This document shows, one piece after another, positions 18,086 through 27,282 of a stretch of 64,000 nt of DNA. The stretch lies in NCBI RefSeq assembly GCF_030973515.1, contig NZ_JARGZA010000010.1, positions 62,001 to 126,000 on the forward strand. Reading direction: 5' to 3'. Made by a program: the position numbers and the translations under genes. Numbering within the stretch: the first letter of the stretch is position 1; each line of letters starts with the position of its first letter. The notes under the pieces were generated by a model that had not been told where the DNA came from, did no database searches, and was given only the letters and a program-made list of their open reading frames with translations. The stretch comes from Jannaschia maritima (GTDB taxonomy: Bacteria > Pseudomonadota > Alphaproteobacteria > Rhodobacterales > Rhodobacteraceae).

Positions 18086-18631
18086 TCAGCCGATGGGAAT
18101 TGTGCCGCGCTGCCAACCGCTGCCGCCCGATCCGGCGGTCCGAATGATGTCGCGCGGTTTGGCGGCGCGTCGCGAACCACGACCCGGTCCCGCCCCGCCC
18201 GTCAACATCGCCAGCCGCGGCGCATGGCGGCGGCGATAGACGTGGCGCGCGAAGCGTTCGAACAACGGTGTCTGCCAGGCCACCTCGGCTTCGATCTCGA
18301 CCGTGTCGCTCAGACGGGAACCACCGGGCGTTTCCGTGATCTGCATCGTATGGTTCCAGGCGCGCAACCCTTCCGACGTCTCGACCGTGCGAAAGCGGAG
18401 CGTGGCGCGGTCCAACTCCACGAACTCGACCCTCGATGGACGAGCGGGGAGCAGACCGAACAACGAGACGTCGTAGTTCAACACTAGGCCCTGATGGGCC
18501 TTTCCGTGCCGCAACCCGTCGTAGCGTAGCAGACCCTTCATCGTGCGGGCCATCGCGCTCATATCGATACAGTTGTCCCACAGCGCGTCGACGCCGACGG
18601 GATAGTCATTAATGACCGTGATATGGCCCAT
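18086..18631 (-). CDS. SRPBCC-superfamily protein within the urease cluster
   Basis: The 181-residue protein has the start chosen at MGHITVINDYPV, with GGGGGTG about 9 nt upstream; a start seven codons earlier has its SD-like sequence too close. The pattern of N-terminal strand (ITVINDYPVGVDALWD), central EFVELDRATLRFRTVETSEGLRAWNHTMQI, and long C-terminal helix (FERFARHVYRRRHAPRLAML) fits the START/SRPBCC hydrophobic-ligand fold. The tail is basic and Gly/Arg-rich. It stands between ureC and ureE with larger gaps on both sides (121 and 59 bp) than the accessory genes have. It is not a known urease factor. Confidence 0.7.
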   Translation of the reverse strand: MGHITVINDYPVGVDALWDNCIDMSAMARTMKGLLRYDGLRHGKAHQGLVLNYDVSLFGLLPARPSRVEFVELDRATLRFRTVETSEGLRAWNHTMQITETPGGSRLSDTVEIEAEVAWQTPLFERFARHVYRRRHAPRLAMLTGGAGPGRGSRRAAKPRDIIRTAGSGGSGWQRGTIPIG

Positions 18632-18648
18632 GCCAAGCACCCCCTTCA

Positions 18649-18662
18649 CCATTCCTTAATGG
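18649..18662. promoter_or_regulatory. Palindrome upstream of the SRPBCC gene
   Basis: CCATT-CCTT-AATGG is a perfect 14-bp inverted repeat 18 bp before the SRPBCC start. A second palindrome, GTCATTAATGAC (18605-18616), lies just inside the coding region. The 121-bp gap after ureC is AT-richer than its surroundings, consistent with an internal promoter and operator. Confidence 0.35.
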
Positions 18663-18752
18663 ACTATTCGGACGAAGGCGTCGGGGTGTAAACCGCTTAT
18701 CCGTGCCGTCGGAGATGGCGCCGTCCTCCGCCGAGGCCCGAACTGCAAACCC

Positions 18753-20453
18753 TCAGAACAGGAAGTACCGCTGCGCCATCGGCAGTTCGGTTGCCGGTTC
18801 GCAGGTCAGCAGTTCGCCATCGGCACGCACCTCGTAGGTCTCCGGATCGACCTCCACCGTCGGGGTCGCGTCGTTCAGCACCATATCGCGCTTGCCGATG
18901 CCGCGGGTGTTGCGCACGGCGACGGTCGACTTCGCCAAACCGAGGTCGCCCACCTCCGCCCCCTCGGACACGAACAGCACGGCACCGCGCTCCGCGCTGC
19001 GACCGAAGGCCCCGAACATCGGGCGCGTATAGACGGGCTGCGGCGTGGGGATGGACGCGTTGGGGTCGCCCATCTGGGCGACCGCGATGGTGCCGCCGAC
19101 CAGGACCATCTCCGGCTTCACGCCGAAGAAGGCGGGGGACCACAGGACCAGGTCGGCGCGCTTTCCGACCTCGACGCTGCCGATCTCGTGCGAGACGCCG
19201 TGCGCCACGGCGGGATTGATCGTGTACTTCGCCACGTATCGCCGAACGCGCAGGTTGTCGTTGTCGCCCTGTTCGTCCGCGAGCCGCCCCCGCTGCTTGC
19301 GCATCTTGTCCGCCGTCTGCCAAGTTCGGATGATCACCTCCCCCACGCGGCCCATGGCCTGGCTGTCGGATGCGATGATGCTGAACGCCCCCATGTCGTG
19401 CAGGATGTCCTCGGCAGCGATCGTCTCCTTGCGGATGCGGGATTCTGCGAAGGCCACGTCCTCTGGGATCGACCGGTCAAGGTGGTGGCACACCATGAGC
19501 ATGTCCAGATGCTCCTCCAGCGTGTTCACCGTGTAGGGCCGGGTCGGATTGGTGGAGGATGGGATCACGTGACCCAACCCGCAGACCTTGATGATGTCGG
19601 GCGCATGGCCGCCCCCTGCCCCTTCGGTGTGGAACGCATGGATCGTGCGGCCCGCGATCGCGTCGATCGTCGATTCCACGAAGCCGGACTCGTTGAGCGT
19701 GTCGGTGTGGATCATCACCTGGACGTCCATCTCGTCGGCGACCGACAGGCAGGTATCGATCGCCTGGGGGGTGGTGCCCCAATCCTCGTGCAGCTTCAGC
19801 GCGCAGGCCCCCGCGCGCACCATCTCGCGCAGTGCGTCGGGACGGGACGCGTTGCCCTTGCCCGACAGGCCGAAGTTGATGGGGAACGCGTCCAGCGCCT
19901 GCAGCATCCGGCCGATGTGCCACGGTCCTGGCGTGCAGGTGGTCGCCAGAGTGCCATGGGCCGGACCAGTGCCACCGCCCAGCATGGTGGTCAGCCCGCT
20001 GTGAAGCGCGTCCTCGATCTGCTGCGGACAGATGAAGTGGATATGCGCATCGAAGCCCCCCGCGGTCAGGATGCGCCCCTCCCCCGCGATGGCCTCCGTG
20101 CCCGGGCCGATGACGATGCCCACGCCCGGCTGCGTGTCGGGGTTGCCTGCCTTGCCGATGGCGTGGATGCGCCCGTCGCGCAGGCCCACGTCGGCCTTGT
20201 AGATGCCGGTATGGTCCACGATCAGCGCGTTGGTGATGACGGTGTCGACAGCCCCTTCGGCCCGCGTCGCCTGGCCCTGCCCCATTCCGTCGCGGATCAC
20301 CTTGCCGCCGCCGAACTTGACCTCCTGCCCCCGGGGGCCGGTCAGGTCACGCTCCACCTCGACGATCAGGTCGGTGTCGGCCAGCCGTACCTTGTCGCCG
20401 GTCGTCGGCCCGAACATCGCGGCGTGCGTTTGGCGGCTGATCGTGGCAGGCAT
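18753..20453 (-). CDS. ureC: Urease subunit alpha (catalytic)
   Basis: The 566-residue nickel amidohydrolase splits urea to ammonia and carbamate. All active-site elements are visible: HIHFICP (first His pair), the Lys of [10 protein letters not shown] that is carbamylated to bridge the two Ni ions, [20 protein letters not shown], the mobile-flap MVCHHLD with the catalytic His, and the late Asp ligand in [15 protein letters not shown]. Length and C-terminus (MAQRYFLF) are standard. It is separated from ureB by a 95-residue gene and a cyclase gene, which is unusual, and preceded by a 110-bp gap with GC-rich palindromes, so it may have its own promoter. Confidence 0.98.
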   Translation of the reverse strand: MPATISRQTHAAMFGPTTGDKVRLADTDLIVEVERDLTGPRGQEVKFGGGKVIRDGMGQGQATRAEGAVDTVITNALIVDHTGIYKADVGLRDGRIHAIGKAGNPDTQPGVGIVIGPGTEAIAGEGRILTAGGFDAHIHFICPQQIEDALHSGLTTMLGGGTGPAHGTLATTCTPGPWHIGRMLQALDAFPINFGLSGKGNASRPDALREMVRAGACALKLHEDWGTTPQAIDTCLSVADEMDVQVMIHTDTLNESGFVESTIDAIAGRTIHAFHTEGAGGGHAPDIIKVCGLGHVIPSSTNPTRPYTVNTLEEHLDMLMVCHHLDRSIPEDVAFAESRIRKETIAAEDILHDMGAFSIIASDSQAMGRVGEVIIRTWQTADKMRKQRGRLADEQGDNDNLRVRRYVAKYTINPAVAHGVSHEIGSVEVGKRADLVLWSPAFFGVKPEMVLVGGTIAVAQMGDPNASIPTPQPVYTRPMFGAFGRSAERGAVLFVSEGAEVGDLGLAKSTVAVRNTRGIGKRDMVLNDATPTVEVDPETYEVRADGELLTCEPATELPMAQRYFLF

Positions 20454-20528
20454 GGGGACGTCCTTCGCGTGTTGGCCCGGCGACGGTTCCGCGCATGCCG
20501 AATGGGGTCAAGGCCCGAGGGGACGAGT

Positions 20529-20561
20529 GCCGCATATTGCGGCAGCCGCCCGGGGCCCCGG
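20529..20561 (-). promoter_or_regulatory. Adjacent palindromes between the cyclase gene and ureC
   Basis: GCCGCA-TAT-TGCGGC (20529-20543) and CCGGGGCCCCGG (20550-20561) are perfect inverted repeats in the 110-bp gap. The second ends 2 bp beyond the cyclase stop. Together they could end the upstream transcript or serve as an operator for ureC. There is no U tract. Confidence 0.4.
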
Positions 20562-20563
20562 TG

Positions 20564-21376
20564 TCAGACGATCCCCAGGACGCGCGCCTGTCCGCCGGTG
20601 CCCCCACCGTGCTTGGGTGCGCCCACCACGATCGTCGCGCCGGCGGCTGGCATCGCATCCAGGTTCGCGACGCATTCGATCCCATAGCGTCCGGCCGGCA
20701 GCCAGGAATAATGCACCGCGAAATCCGCACTGTCGCCGGGGTCAAGCGACAGGGTGTCCACCGCGATGCAGGCCACGTCCGCATCGATCAGCAGATCGGT
20801 CGCCGCCTTGGCGAATCCTGGGAACGCCAGCGTGCCGTCGCCCGGGCCCCGAAAGGACGGATCGCCCACCTTGGCGGCCCAACCGGACCGCATGGCCACG
20901 CAGGCCCCCTCCGGAATGTCCCCGTTCGCGGAAACCCACGCCTCCACGTCCTCGGGCGTGACGGTCGCGTTCGGATCCTCGGCCGCGCGGTCGGATATGT
21001 CGATGACGCAGAGTGGGCACATCAACGCCTCCGCCGCGATCTCGTCCACGCTGGCGGACCCTTCGGAGAAATGCAGCGGTGCGTCGAGATGGGTTCCGGC
21101 ATGCTCGTCGGCGGTCAGGCGGAACGATTGATAGTTCGACTCCGCGAAGTTGACCGTTTCCTCCATGGCGAGGCCGGGACCACCCCAGAAGGTCGGGAAG
21201 TCGGGGGTGAAGGTATGGGTCAGATCGACGACGCGGCCTTGCGCCTGAGCCAGCGCGGGGCGGGCGGACATCGCCCCCGCCGCCACCGCGGCGGCCCCCG
21301 CGGCCGCGCCGCCGAACAGGTCGCGGCGGTTCATCATGTGGCGCTTGGCGCCTTCCATCACGCAGGCGTGGCACAT
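20564..21376 (-). CDS. Tat-exported cyclase-family metal hydrolase (kynurenine formamidase / isatin hydrolase-like)
   Basis: The 270-residue protein has the metal motif HAGTHLDAPLHF (HxGTHxDxPxHF) at about residues 91-102, the hallmark of the cyclase superfamily (kynurenine formamidase, isatin hydrolase), which uses Mn or Zn to open cyclic or acyl amides. The N-terminus contains NRRDLFGGAAAGAAAVAAGA, a twin-arginine signal, so the folded enzyme should be exported. A Cys-containing lead segment (MCHACVMEGAK) precedes it. It lies between ureB and ureC on the same strand. A periplasmic amidohydrolase making a urease substrate is an attractive idea but only inference. Confidence 0.8.
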   Translation of the reverse strand: MCHACVMEGAKRHMMNRRDLFGGAAAGAAAVAAGAMSARPALAQAQGRVVDLTHTFTPDFPTFWGGPGLAMEETVNFAESNYQSFRLTADEHAGTHLDAPLHFSEGSASVDEIAAEALMCPLCVIDISDRAAEDPNATVTPEDVEAWVSANGDIPEGACVAMRSGWAAKVGDPSFRGPGDGTLAFPGFAKAATDLLIDADVACIAVDTLSLDPGDSADFAVHYSWLPAGRYGIECVANLDAMPAAGATIVVGAPKHGGGTGGQARVLGIV

Positions 21377-21467
21377 GGTAGGACTCCCCTATGGTTCCTC
21401 CACCACAGCAAGGAGCGCCCGCGCGAGCTTGTCAAACCCCATGCGCCCACGACGGTGAAATCCGGTG

Positions 21468-21755
21468 TTACCCCCGGGCCGTCAGACGTCGCACGTTCGC
21501 CCGCGTCGTCCGCCCGATCGGCCGGAGGCCCGCCCCATAGGCCGCGAGCGGACCGCGTCCCATCATCATGGCCCGCCCCACCGCGAAGCCGGCCTGGACG
21601 AAGGCCTTCTGCTTCTCGGCCACCATGCGGGCGTTCTCCCCGTCTCTGACTGGTACCAGACCCGTCAGACCCATCATCCGAAGGCTGATTACGGTCTGGG
21701 CCTCTGCCATCATTCGAGCGGCATCGAACTGCAATCGGATCAGTTGCTTCATCAT
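21468..21755 (-). CDS. Small conserved hypothetical protein, possibly phasin-like
   Basis: The 95-residue basic, helical protein is rich in Met and Ala (MAEAQTVISLRMMGLTG, FAVGRAMMMGRG, RPIGRTTRANVRRL). It has no signal peptide and no long transmembrane helix. The QT-IS-RMMGL and ENARMVAEK segments resemble small alphaproteobacterial proteins loosely annotated as phasin-like. It lies 37 bp after ureB and 91 bp before the cyclase gene on the same strand, so it is likely carried on the urease transcript. I do not recognise a defined function. Confidence 0.6.
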   Translation of the reverse strand: MMKQLIRLQFDAARMMAEAQTVISLRMMGLTGLVPVRDGENARMVAEKQKAFVQAGFAVGRAMMMGRGPLAAYGAGLRPIGRTTRANVRRLTARG

Positions 21756-21792
21756 GGCATTGGTTTCCCGAACAGGATCGCCCCCCCTGGGA

Positions 21793-22101
21793 TCAATCCA
21801 GATCGCCCATCACGGTTCCGCGGAACCCCACCACGCGCCGCGCACCGCCCAGGGGAACCAGATCCACGTCGCGCGTCTGCCCCGGCTCGAACCGGATGGC
21901 CGTGCCCGCGGCGATGTCCAGCCGTAGACCGCGCGCAGAGTCGCGGTCGAAGGACAGGCCCGGATTGGCTTCGGCGAAGTGGTAATGGCTTCCAACCTGC
22001 ACGGGACGGTCGCCCGTGTTGGACACGGACATCGTGGTCACGGGCCGCCCCTCGTTCAGAACGACCATGCCCTCGGGCGTGATGACCTCGCCGGGGATCA
22101 T
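21793..22101 (-). CDS. ureB: Urease subunit beta
   Basis: The 102-residue beta-barrel subunit of the (alpha-beta-gamma)3 urease begins [11 protein letters not shown], with the expected [21 protein letters not shown] core and [11 protein letters not shown]-like [21 protein letters not shown] segment. Length is normal. It overlaps the upstream 91-residue membrane-protein gene by ATGA, so translation is coupled. The next gene downstream is the 95-residue hypothetical rather than ureC. Confidence 0.97.
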   Translation of the reverse strand: MIPGEVITPEGMVVLNEGRPVTTMSVSNTGDRPVQVGSHYHFAEANPGLSFDRDSARGLRLDIAAGTAIRFEPGQTRDVDLVPLGGARRVVGFRGTVMGDLD

Positions 22102-22373
22102 GCGGCGTCCTTGACGCGCGCCCAGATGCGCTTGCCGAACAGCCCCAGCAAGGCACCGAAGGCCAGCATGAAGGCGTTGCTGGGCGCCCCCAGAACGGCC
22201 ACGACGATGGCCGCCGCCATCAGGATCACCAGGAGGGCGGCGAGGTCGAACTCGTGCTCCTCCAACGGAAGGCCGCCGAGCCATATCGATTCGGCCCAGC
22301 CCTTAAGCCAGCGCTCGGCGCGGGGCACCAGCAGTCCCGTCAGCACGCCAATCAGGAAGTTCACGATGATCAT
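22098..22373 (-). CDS. Small membrane protein in the urease operon
   Basis: The 91-residue protein has an N-terminal helix ([16 protein letters not shown]), a short charged segment with EEHEFD, and a central-to-C-terminal hydrophobic region ([35 protein letters not shown]), so two or three membrane spans. It overlaps both ureA (upstream) and ureB (downstream) by ATGA. The two junctions are nearly identical in sequence, with both upstream products ending DAA before the shared ATGATC. The position between ureA and ureB suggests a urease-related role such as transport or membrane tethering, but I know of no assigned function. Confidence 0.7.
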   Translation of the reverse strand: MIIVNFLIGVLTGLLVPRAERWLKGWAESIWLGGLPLEEHEFDLAALLVILMAAAIVVAVLGAPSNAFMLAFGALLGLFGKRIWARVKDAA

Positions 22374-22693
22374 GCGGCATCCTCCCGCGCCGCGCGGATC
22401 GGGTGGTGAACGGTCACGAGCTTGGTTCCGTCCGGAAAGGTCGCCTCCACCTGTACGTCATGTATCATCGAGGGGATGCCGTCCATGCACTGCTCCGCGG
22501 TGACGACCTGGGCGCCGGCCCGCATCAGGTCCGCGACGCTGCGGCCGTCCCGCGCACCCTCCACCACGAAGTCGGTGATCAGGGCGATCGCCTCCGGGTG
22601 GTTCAGCTTCACGCCGCGTTCCAACCGGTTGCGGGCCACCATCGCCGCGAGGCTGACCAGCAGCTTGTCACGCTCGCGTGGAGTCAGGTTCAT
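22370..22693 (-). CDS. ureA: Urease subunit gamma
   Basis: The 107-residue subunit begins [21 protein letters not shown], with [22 protein letters not shown] and [22 protein letters not shown], all diagnostic. It is a few residues longer than the usual 100 because of the tail RAAREDAA. It overlaps ureD upstream and the small membrane-protein gene downstream, both by ATGA. Confidence 0.97.
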   Translation of the reverse strand: MNLTPRERDKLLVSLAAMVARNRLERGVKLNHPEAIALITDFVVEGARDGRSVADLMRAGAQVVTAEQCMDGIPSMIHDVQVEATFPDGTKLVTVHHPIRAAREDAA

Positions 22694-23487
22694 GCGTTCG
22701 CCTCCCGCTCGGCCTGCCAGACGCGCGGCATCGGGGTACCGCGCAGCGCGACGATGGCGCGGATGACGGCGCGGCGCAACTGCACGACATCGTGGTGGGC
22801 AAAGCGCGCCACCAGCCGACCATCCCAGGCGGAGGCGCCCGCGAAGGTCGGCAGGACGCCGCGCACGTCATCCAATCGGTCGGCCGCGTCCGGGCGGATC
22901 AGCACCAGGGTCGACAGGGCGGTGCGTCCCGCCAGGGCCGCAGGATCGGCGAGGACGGCATCCGTCAGGCACAACCGTTCCTCGTGCACGGGACCGGACG
23001 TCACGCGGATCTGCCGCAGGTCGTCCAGGTCCAGGCTCCGCACCACCTCGCCCATCGCCGCCCGCCCCAGGACGATCGTGTCGACGCTCAGGAAGGTCGC
23101 GCCCTGGCCCAGCGCGACCGCGGTGCGCCGACCGAACGCCGCACCGTCGTAGGCGATCGTCTCTTGGGGGAGCCAGTCGAGATGGGCGCCCGCACCGACG
23201 GTCAGGTTCACCGAAACGTCCGCCCGTCCGCCCACGCTGCGGTAGACGCGTTCCGCCGTCTGCGTGGTGCCGACCAGAGAAGTGCCGGACTCGATCGTCA
23301 GCGCATAGTCCAACACGTCGCCGCCCGTCACGCCGCCGGCGGTGTTCAGAAACACCACCTCCGGCACGGGACCGTCGGTGCGGGGCAGCATCGCCTTCGC
23401 GCTGCCCGCCTGCGCCAGGTCGATCAGCCCGCGTGGCCCGATATGGACCGACGCGCTTCCCCTGACCCGCTGCATCACGACACCCAT
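22690..23487 (-). CDS. ureD: Urease accessory protein UreD
   Basis: The 265-residue scaffold (UreH in some species) binds apo-urease and carries nickel from UreG/UreE through a tunnel. Landmarks: [20 protein letters not shown], the [12 protein letters not shown] motif, [10 protein letters not shown] and the [11 protein letters not shown] segment. It is the first gene of the urease cluster and is divergent from pyrC with 45 bp between starts. No urea ABC transporter precedes it in this window. Confidence 0.95.
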   Translation of the reverse strand: MGVVMQRVRGSASVHIGPRGLIDLAQAGSAKAMLPRTDGPVPEVVFLNTAGGVTGGDVLDYALTIESGTSLVGTTQTAERVYRSVGGRADVSVNLTVGAGAHLDWLPQETIAYDGAAFGRRTAVALGQGATFLSVDTIVLGRAAMGEVVRSLDLDDLRQIRVTSGPVHEERLCLTDAVLADPAALAGRTALSTLVLIRPDAADRLDDVRGVLPTFAGASAWDGRLVARFAHHDVVQLRRAVIRAIVALRGTPMPRVWQAEREANA

Positions 23488-23532
23488 GGCATCGGGCTAG
23501 CCCGCGCGAACCGGATGGGGCAAGGCTGTGCT

Positions 23533-24561
23533 ATGGACCGCCTGACCATACGCCGCCCCGACGATTGGCACCTTCACCTGCGCGACGGCGCGATGCTGTC
23601 GCTGGTCGCACCCCTATCCGCGGACATGGGCCGGGCGTTGGTCATGCCGAACCTGGTGCCCCCCGTCGTGACCGGCGCGCAGGCGGCGGCCTATCGCGAC
23701 CGGATCGTCGCGGCGGGGTTCGCGCGACCCCTGATGACGGTCTATCTGACCGAAGGCACGGACCCCGCCGACCTGATCGCGGCCCATGCGGCCGGGATCG
23801 TGACCGCGGTCAAGCTGTACCCCGCGGGTGCGACCACCAACTCCGGCAGCGGCGTCCAGCGCTTCGACGCCATCCGCCCCGTTCTCGAGGCGATGGAGGA
23901 ACACGGCATCCCGCTCTGCGTGCATGGCGAGGTGACCGATCCGGACATCGACGTCTTCGATCGGGAGGCCGCGTTCATCGACCGCCGCCTGATGCCGATG
24001 CGCGATGCGCATCCGGACCTGAAGATCACGATGGAGCATATCACGACGGTCGACGCCGCCGCCTTCGTGCGCGAAACGGGGATCGGCGCGACCATCACCG
24101 TGCAGCATCTGATGGCGAACCGGAACGACATGCTCGCCGGCGGAATGCGACCGCATTTCTATTGCCTGCCGATCCTGAAGCGGCGGCGCCACCAGGAAGC
24201 GTTGCGTACCCTCGCGACCTCCGGCGCGACGAACGTGTTCCTTGGCACGGACAGCGCACCGCATCCGACCCACGTCAAGGAAGCCGCATGCTGCGCCGCG
24301 GGGTGCCTGACGGCGCCCATCGCCCTGGCCGCATACGCGCAGGTGTTCGACGAAGAGGGGGCGTTGGATTGTTTCGAAGGGTTCGCCTCGTTGAACGGGC
24401 CCGCCCATTACGGCCTGCCGCCGAACGAGGACAGGGTGACGCTGCACCGTGGGGACCCCATCGCGGCCCTTCCCGCCCTGGAACGGGGCGAGACCGTCGT
24501 GACCCCCTTCGATCCGGGCCGCCCGATCCGCTGGCACGTCGAGGGTAACGGCGGATGTTGA
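23533..24561 (+). CDS. pyrC: Dihydroorotase
   Basis: The 342-residue class II dihydroorotase cyclises carbamoyl-aspartate to dihydroorotate in pyrimidine synthesis. Zinc ligands: HLHLRDG at residues 13-19, the Lys in AVKLYPAGATTNS expected to be carbamylated, the His of CVHGEV, MEHITT, and the catalytic Asp in LGTDSAPH. Length matches the E. coli-type enzyme. The ATG at 23533 gives the typical MDRLTIRRPDDWH start. It is divergent from ureD. With pyrD at 15.3 kb, two pyrimidine genes bracket the urease cluster. Confidence 0.96.
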   Translation: MDRLTIRRPDDWHLHLRDGAMLSLVAPLSADMGRALVMPNLVPPVVTGAQAAAYRDRIVAAGFARPLMTVYLTEGTDPADLIAAHAAGIVTAVKLYPAGATTNSGSGVQRFDAIRPVLEAMEEHGIPLCVHGEVTDPDIDVFDREAAFIDRRLMPMRDAHPDLKITMEHITTVDAAAFVRETGIGATITVQHLMANRNDMLAGGMRPHFYCLPILKRRRHQEALRTLATSGATNVFLGTDSAPHPTHVKEAACCAAGCLTAPIALAAYAQVFDEEGALDCFEGFASLNGPAHYGLPPNEDRVTLHRGDPIAALPALERGETVVTPFDPGRPIRWHVEGNGGC

Positions 24562-24706
24562 AGTCGCGCAGGCGAGTGGCATCAATTACTTGTACATCGT
24601 ATTTCGTGTATGGCGGTCCTTCCACAGGATATCCCCAGCATTTCCAGATTGAGGGTTCCGGCCGGCCGGGGTAACCACGGATCGCGGGGACAGGTGGGGG
24701 ACGGCC

Positions 24707-26197
24707 ATGAACGAGATCGCGACGCCGCAGGCGGGGCTACCTGCCGTTCCCGAGCCGCAACTGCCCCATTCGATCGAGGCGGAACAGCAGCTGCTGGGCG
24801 CGCTGCTAACGGACAACGACCTCTACGACCGGGCCGCCAGCATCGTGCGGTCGGAGCATTTCTACGATCCGGTCCACCAGCGGATCTTCGACCTCTGCGC
24901 GGCGCGCATCCAAAAGAACGCGCTCGCTTCCCCCGTCACGCTGAAACCGTTCCTGGAGGACGACGAGGGCCTGCGCGCCCTGGGCGGTCCGGTCTATCTG
25001 ATCAACCTCGCCGCGTCGGCCATCGCCGCCTATGCGGTGAAGGACTATGCGCAGATGATCCACGATCTGGCGGTGCGTCGGACCTTGATCGGCCTGGGCC
25101 GTGACATCAGCACCAAAGCCAGCGACGTGACGGTCGCGTCCGAACCGGATGAACAGATCGTCGAAGCCGAAGCCGCGCTCTATGCCCTCGCGGAACAGGG
25201 GCGGACGGAGTCGGGGTTCCAATCGTTCCTGTCGGCCGTCACGCAGGCGGTGAACGTCGCCAACGCCGCGTATCAGCGCGACGGTGGCTTGGCCGGCATC
25301 TCCACCGGGCTGATCGACCTGGACAAGAAGCTCGGCGGCCTGCACCGGTCCGATCTGCTGATCCTGGCCGGCCGGCCCTCGATGGGGAAGACGTCGCTGG
25401 CCACGAACATCGCGTTCCAAGTCGCGAAGGCGTACCGCAAGGGCACCACGCACGAGGGGCGCGAGGGTGCGGTGAACGGCGGGATCGTCGGGTTCTATTC
25501 GTTGGAGATGTCGGCGGAGCAGCTCGCTGCGCGGATCCTGTCGGAAGCGTCGGAGGTTCCGTCGGAGCAGATCCGCCGCGGCGACATGACGGAGGCCGAG
25601 TTCCGCCGCTTCGTCGAAGCCGCGAAGTCATTGGAGGCCTGCCCCCTCTATATCGACGACACGCCCGCCCTTCCGATCAGCCAGCTTGCCGCGCGCGCCC
25701 GCCGTTTGAAGCGCACAAAGGGGCTGGACGTGTTGATCGTGGATTACCTGCAACTGGTCCGCCCCGCGACGGCGAAGGACAGCCGCGTCAACGAGGTCTC
25801 CGAGATCACGCAGGGACTGAAGGCCATCGCGAAGGAGTTGGACATTCCAGTCATCGCCCTGTCCCAGCTGTCCCGCCAAGTCGAATCGCGGGAGGACAAG
25901 CGCCCCCAGCTGTCCGACTTGCGGGAATCCGGCTCGATCGAGCAGGACGCCGACGTGGTCATGTTCGTGTACCGCGAGGAATACTACAAGGAGCGGGAGA
26001 AGCCGGGCGATCACCAGTTGGAGAAGATGGCCGAGTGGCAGGCCGCGATGGAGGCGGTGAACGGCAAGGCCGAGGTCATCATCGGCAAGCAGCGCCATGG
26101 CCCCATCGGCAGCGTCGAGTTGTCCTTCGAGGGGCGGTTCACGCGTTTCGGCAACCTGATCCAGCCTTGGCAGCAGGGGGGCGGCGAGCGGGGTTGA
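24707..26197 (+). CDS. dnaB: Replicative DNA helicase
   Basis: The 496-residue hexameric fork helicase has an N-terminal primase-interacting domain (about 20-125, SIEAEQQLLGALL), a linker and the RecA-like domain with Walker A GRPSMGKTS, Walker B VLIVDYLQLV, SQLSRQVESREDKRP and SGSIEQDADVVMFVYREEYY, and a C-terminal KQRHGPIG. No intein or frameshift. The 145-bp upstream gap holds AT-rich promoter-like sequence. It is followed 31 bp later by alr. Confidence 0.97.
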   Translation: MNEIATPQAGLPAVPEPQLPHSIEAEQQLLGALLTDNDLYDRAASIVRSEHFYDPVHQRIFDLCAARIQKNALASPVTLKPFLEDDEGLRALGGPVYLINLAASAIAAYAVKDYAQMIHDLAVRRTLIGLGRDISTKASDVTVASEPDEQIVEAEAALYALAEQGRTESGFQSFLSAVTQAVNVANAAYQRDGGLAGISTGLIDLDKKLGGLHRSDLLILAGRPSMGKTSLATNIAFQVAKAYRKGTTHEGREGAVNGGIVGFYSLEMSAEQLAARILSEASEVPSEQIRRGDMTEAEFRRFVEAAKSLEACPLYIDDTPALPISQLAARARRLKRTKGLDVLIVDYLQLVRPATAKDSRVNEVSEITQGLKAIAKELDIPVIALSQLSRQVESREDKRPQLSDLRESGSIEQDADVVMFVYREEYYKEREKPGDHQLEKMAEWQAAMEAVNGKAEVIIGKQRHGPIGSVELSFEGRFTRFGNLIQPWQQGGGERG

Positions 26198-26228
26198 CCG
26201 CCAACTCCCGAGGCCGCACGACGCCGCG

Positions 26229-27278
26229 ATGCCGACCGGACAGCTTCACATCGACCTGGAGGCCGTGGCCGCCAACTGGCAGGCGCTCGATGCCATGTCC
26301 GCCCCGTCCTGCGAGACCGGGGGCGTCGTCAAGGCGAACGGCTATGGCCTGGGGGCGACCGCCGTCGGCCGGCGATTGGCGCAGGTGGGTGCGCGCGCCT
26401 TCTTCGTGGCCACCGCCGAGGAAGGGGCGGCGCTGCGCAAGGCCCTAGGGCCGGAGCCGCGCATCTACGTCTTCTATGGGCACATGGCAGGGGACACCGC
26501 GACGATCCGCGATGCGGACCTGATCCCTCTGGTGCCGTCGGTGGACCATCTGATGCGTCAGTTGGAGGCCTTGCCCCGCCGGCCCTTCGGCGTGCAACTC
26601 GACACGGGGATGTCGCGGCTGGGCCTGCAATTGTCCGAATGGGCCGCGATCTACGACGTCGTGGCGGATGCAGGGCCGGCGCTGATCACCTCCCATCTCG
26701 CCAGTGCCGACGAGCCGGGCTCGGATCAATCGTCGCGCCAGCTGGATCGGTTCCTCCATATGACGGACGGCGTCCCGTTTCCGCGAAGCTTGGCGGCGAC
26801 GGGGGGCACGCTCCTGGGGCCGGCATATCATTTCGACATGGTGCGGCCGGGGATCGGCCTGTTCGGTGGATTACCGTTCGCGGATGCCACCCCCGTCGTC
26901 GCGTTGGACCTGCCCGTCATCGCCTGCTTCGACCTGCCCGCGGGCGAGAGCGTCGGCTACGGCGCGACGTGGACCGCACGGTCGGACACCCGCATCGCGA
27001 CCGTGGCGGGCGGCTATGCGGACGGACTGTTCCGATCGCTGCAACCGGGGCTGGAGGTCATGGCCGGGCCCGTGCCGTGTCCGGTCGTCGGACGTGTATC
27101 GATGGACCTGCTGACGGTCGATATTGGTCATCTGGACGCGGACCCCGATCACGTCCGCGTCCTGGATGCATATCGCCGCGTGGACGATCTGGCCACCATG
27201 GCCGGGACCATCGGTTACGAAGTCCTGACCTCGCTGGGCGCACGTTATCGTCGGACCTGGCGTGGCATGCAGGGCTGA
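26229..27278 (+). CDS. alr: Alanine racemase
   Basis: The 349-residue PLP enzyme makes D-alanine for peptidoglycan. PLP Lys35 lies in GVVKANGYGLG, a fold-type III barrel follows, and the catalytic Tyr of the second half is in SVGYGATW, with GRVSMDLLTVDIG further on. The length is slightly short of the family's roughly 360. It is next to dnaB, an order also seen in other Alphaproteobacteria. It converges on the autotransporter-like gene with 4 bp between stops. Confidence 0.95.
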   Translation: MPTGQLHIDLEAVAANWQALDAMSAPSCETGGVVKANGYGLGATAVGRRLAQVGARAFFVATAEEGAALRKALGPEPRIYVFYGHMAGDTATIRDADLIPLVPSVDHLMRQLEALPRRPFGVQLDTGMSRLGLQLSEWAAIYDVVADAGPALITSHLASADEPGSDQSSRQLDRFLHMTDGVPFPRSLAATGGTLLGPAYHFDMVRPGIGLFGGLPFADATPVVALDLPVIACFDLPAGESVGYGATWTARSDTRIATVAGGYADGLFRSLQPGLEVMAGPVPCPVVGRVSMDLLTVDIGHLDADPDHVRVLDAYRRVDDLATMAGTIGYEVLTSLGARYRRTWRGMQG

Positions 27279-27282
27279 GCGG

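Noticed and set aside
24618-24637. Possible DnaA boxes upstream of dnaB
   Set aside because: CCTTCCACA and ATATCCCCA match TTATCCACA at only 6 and 7 of 9 positions, too weak to call an origin or DnaA regulation.
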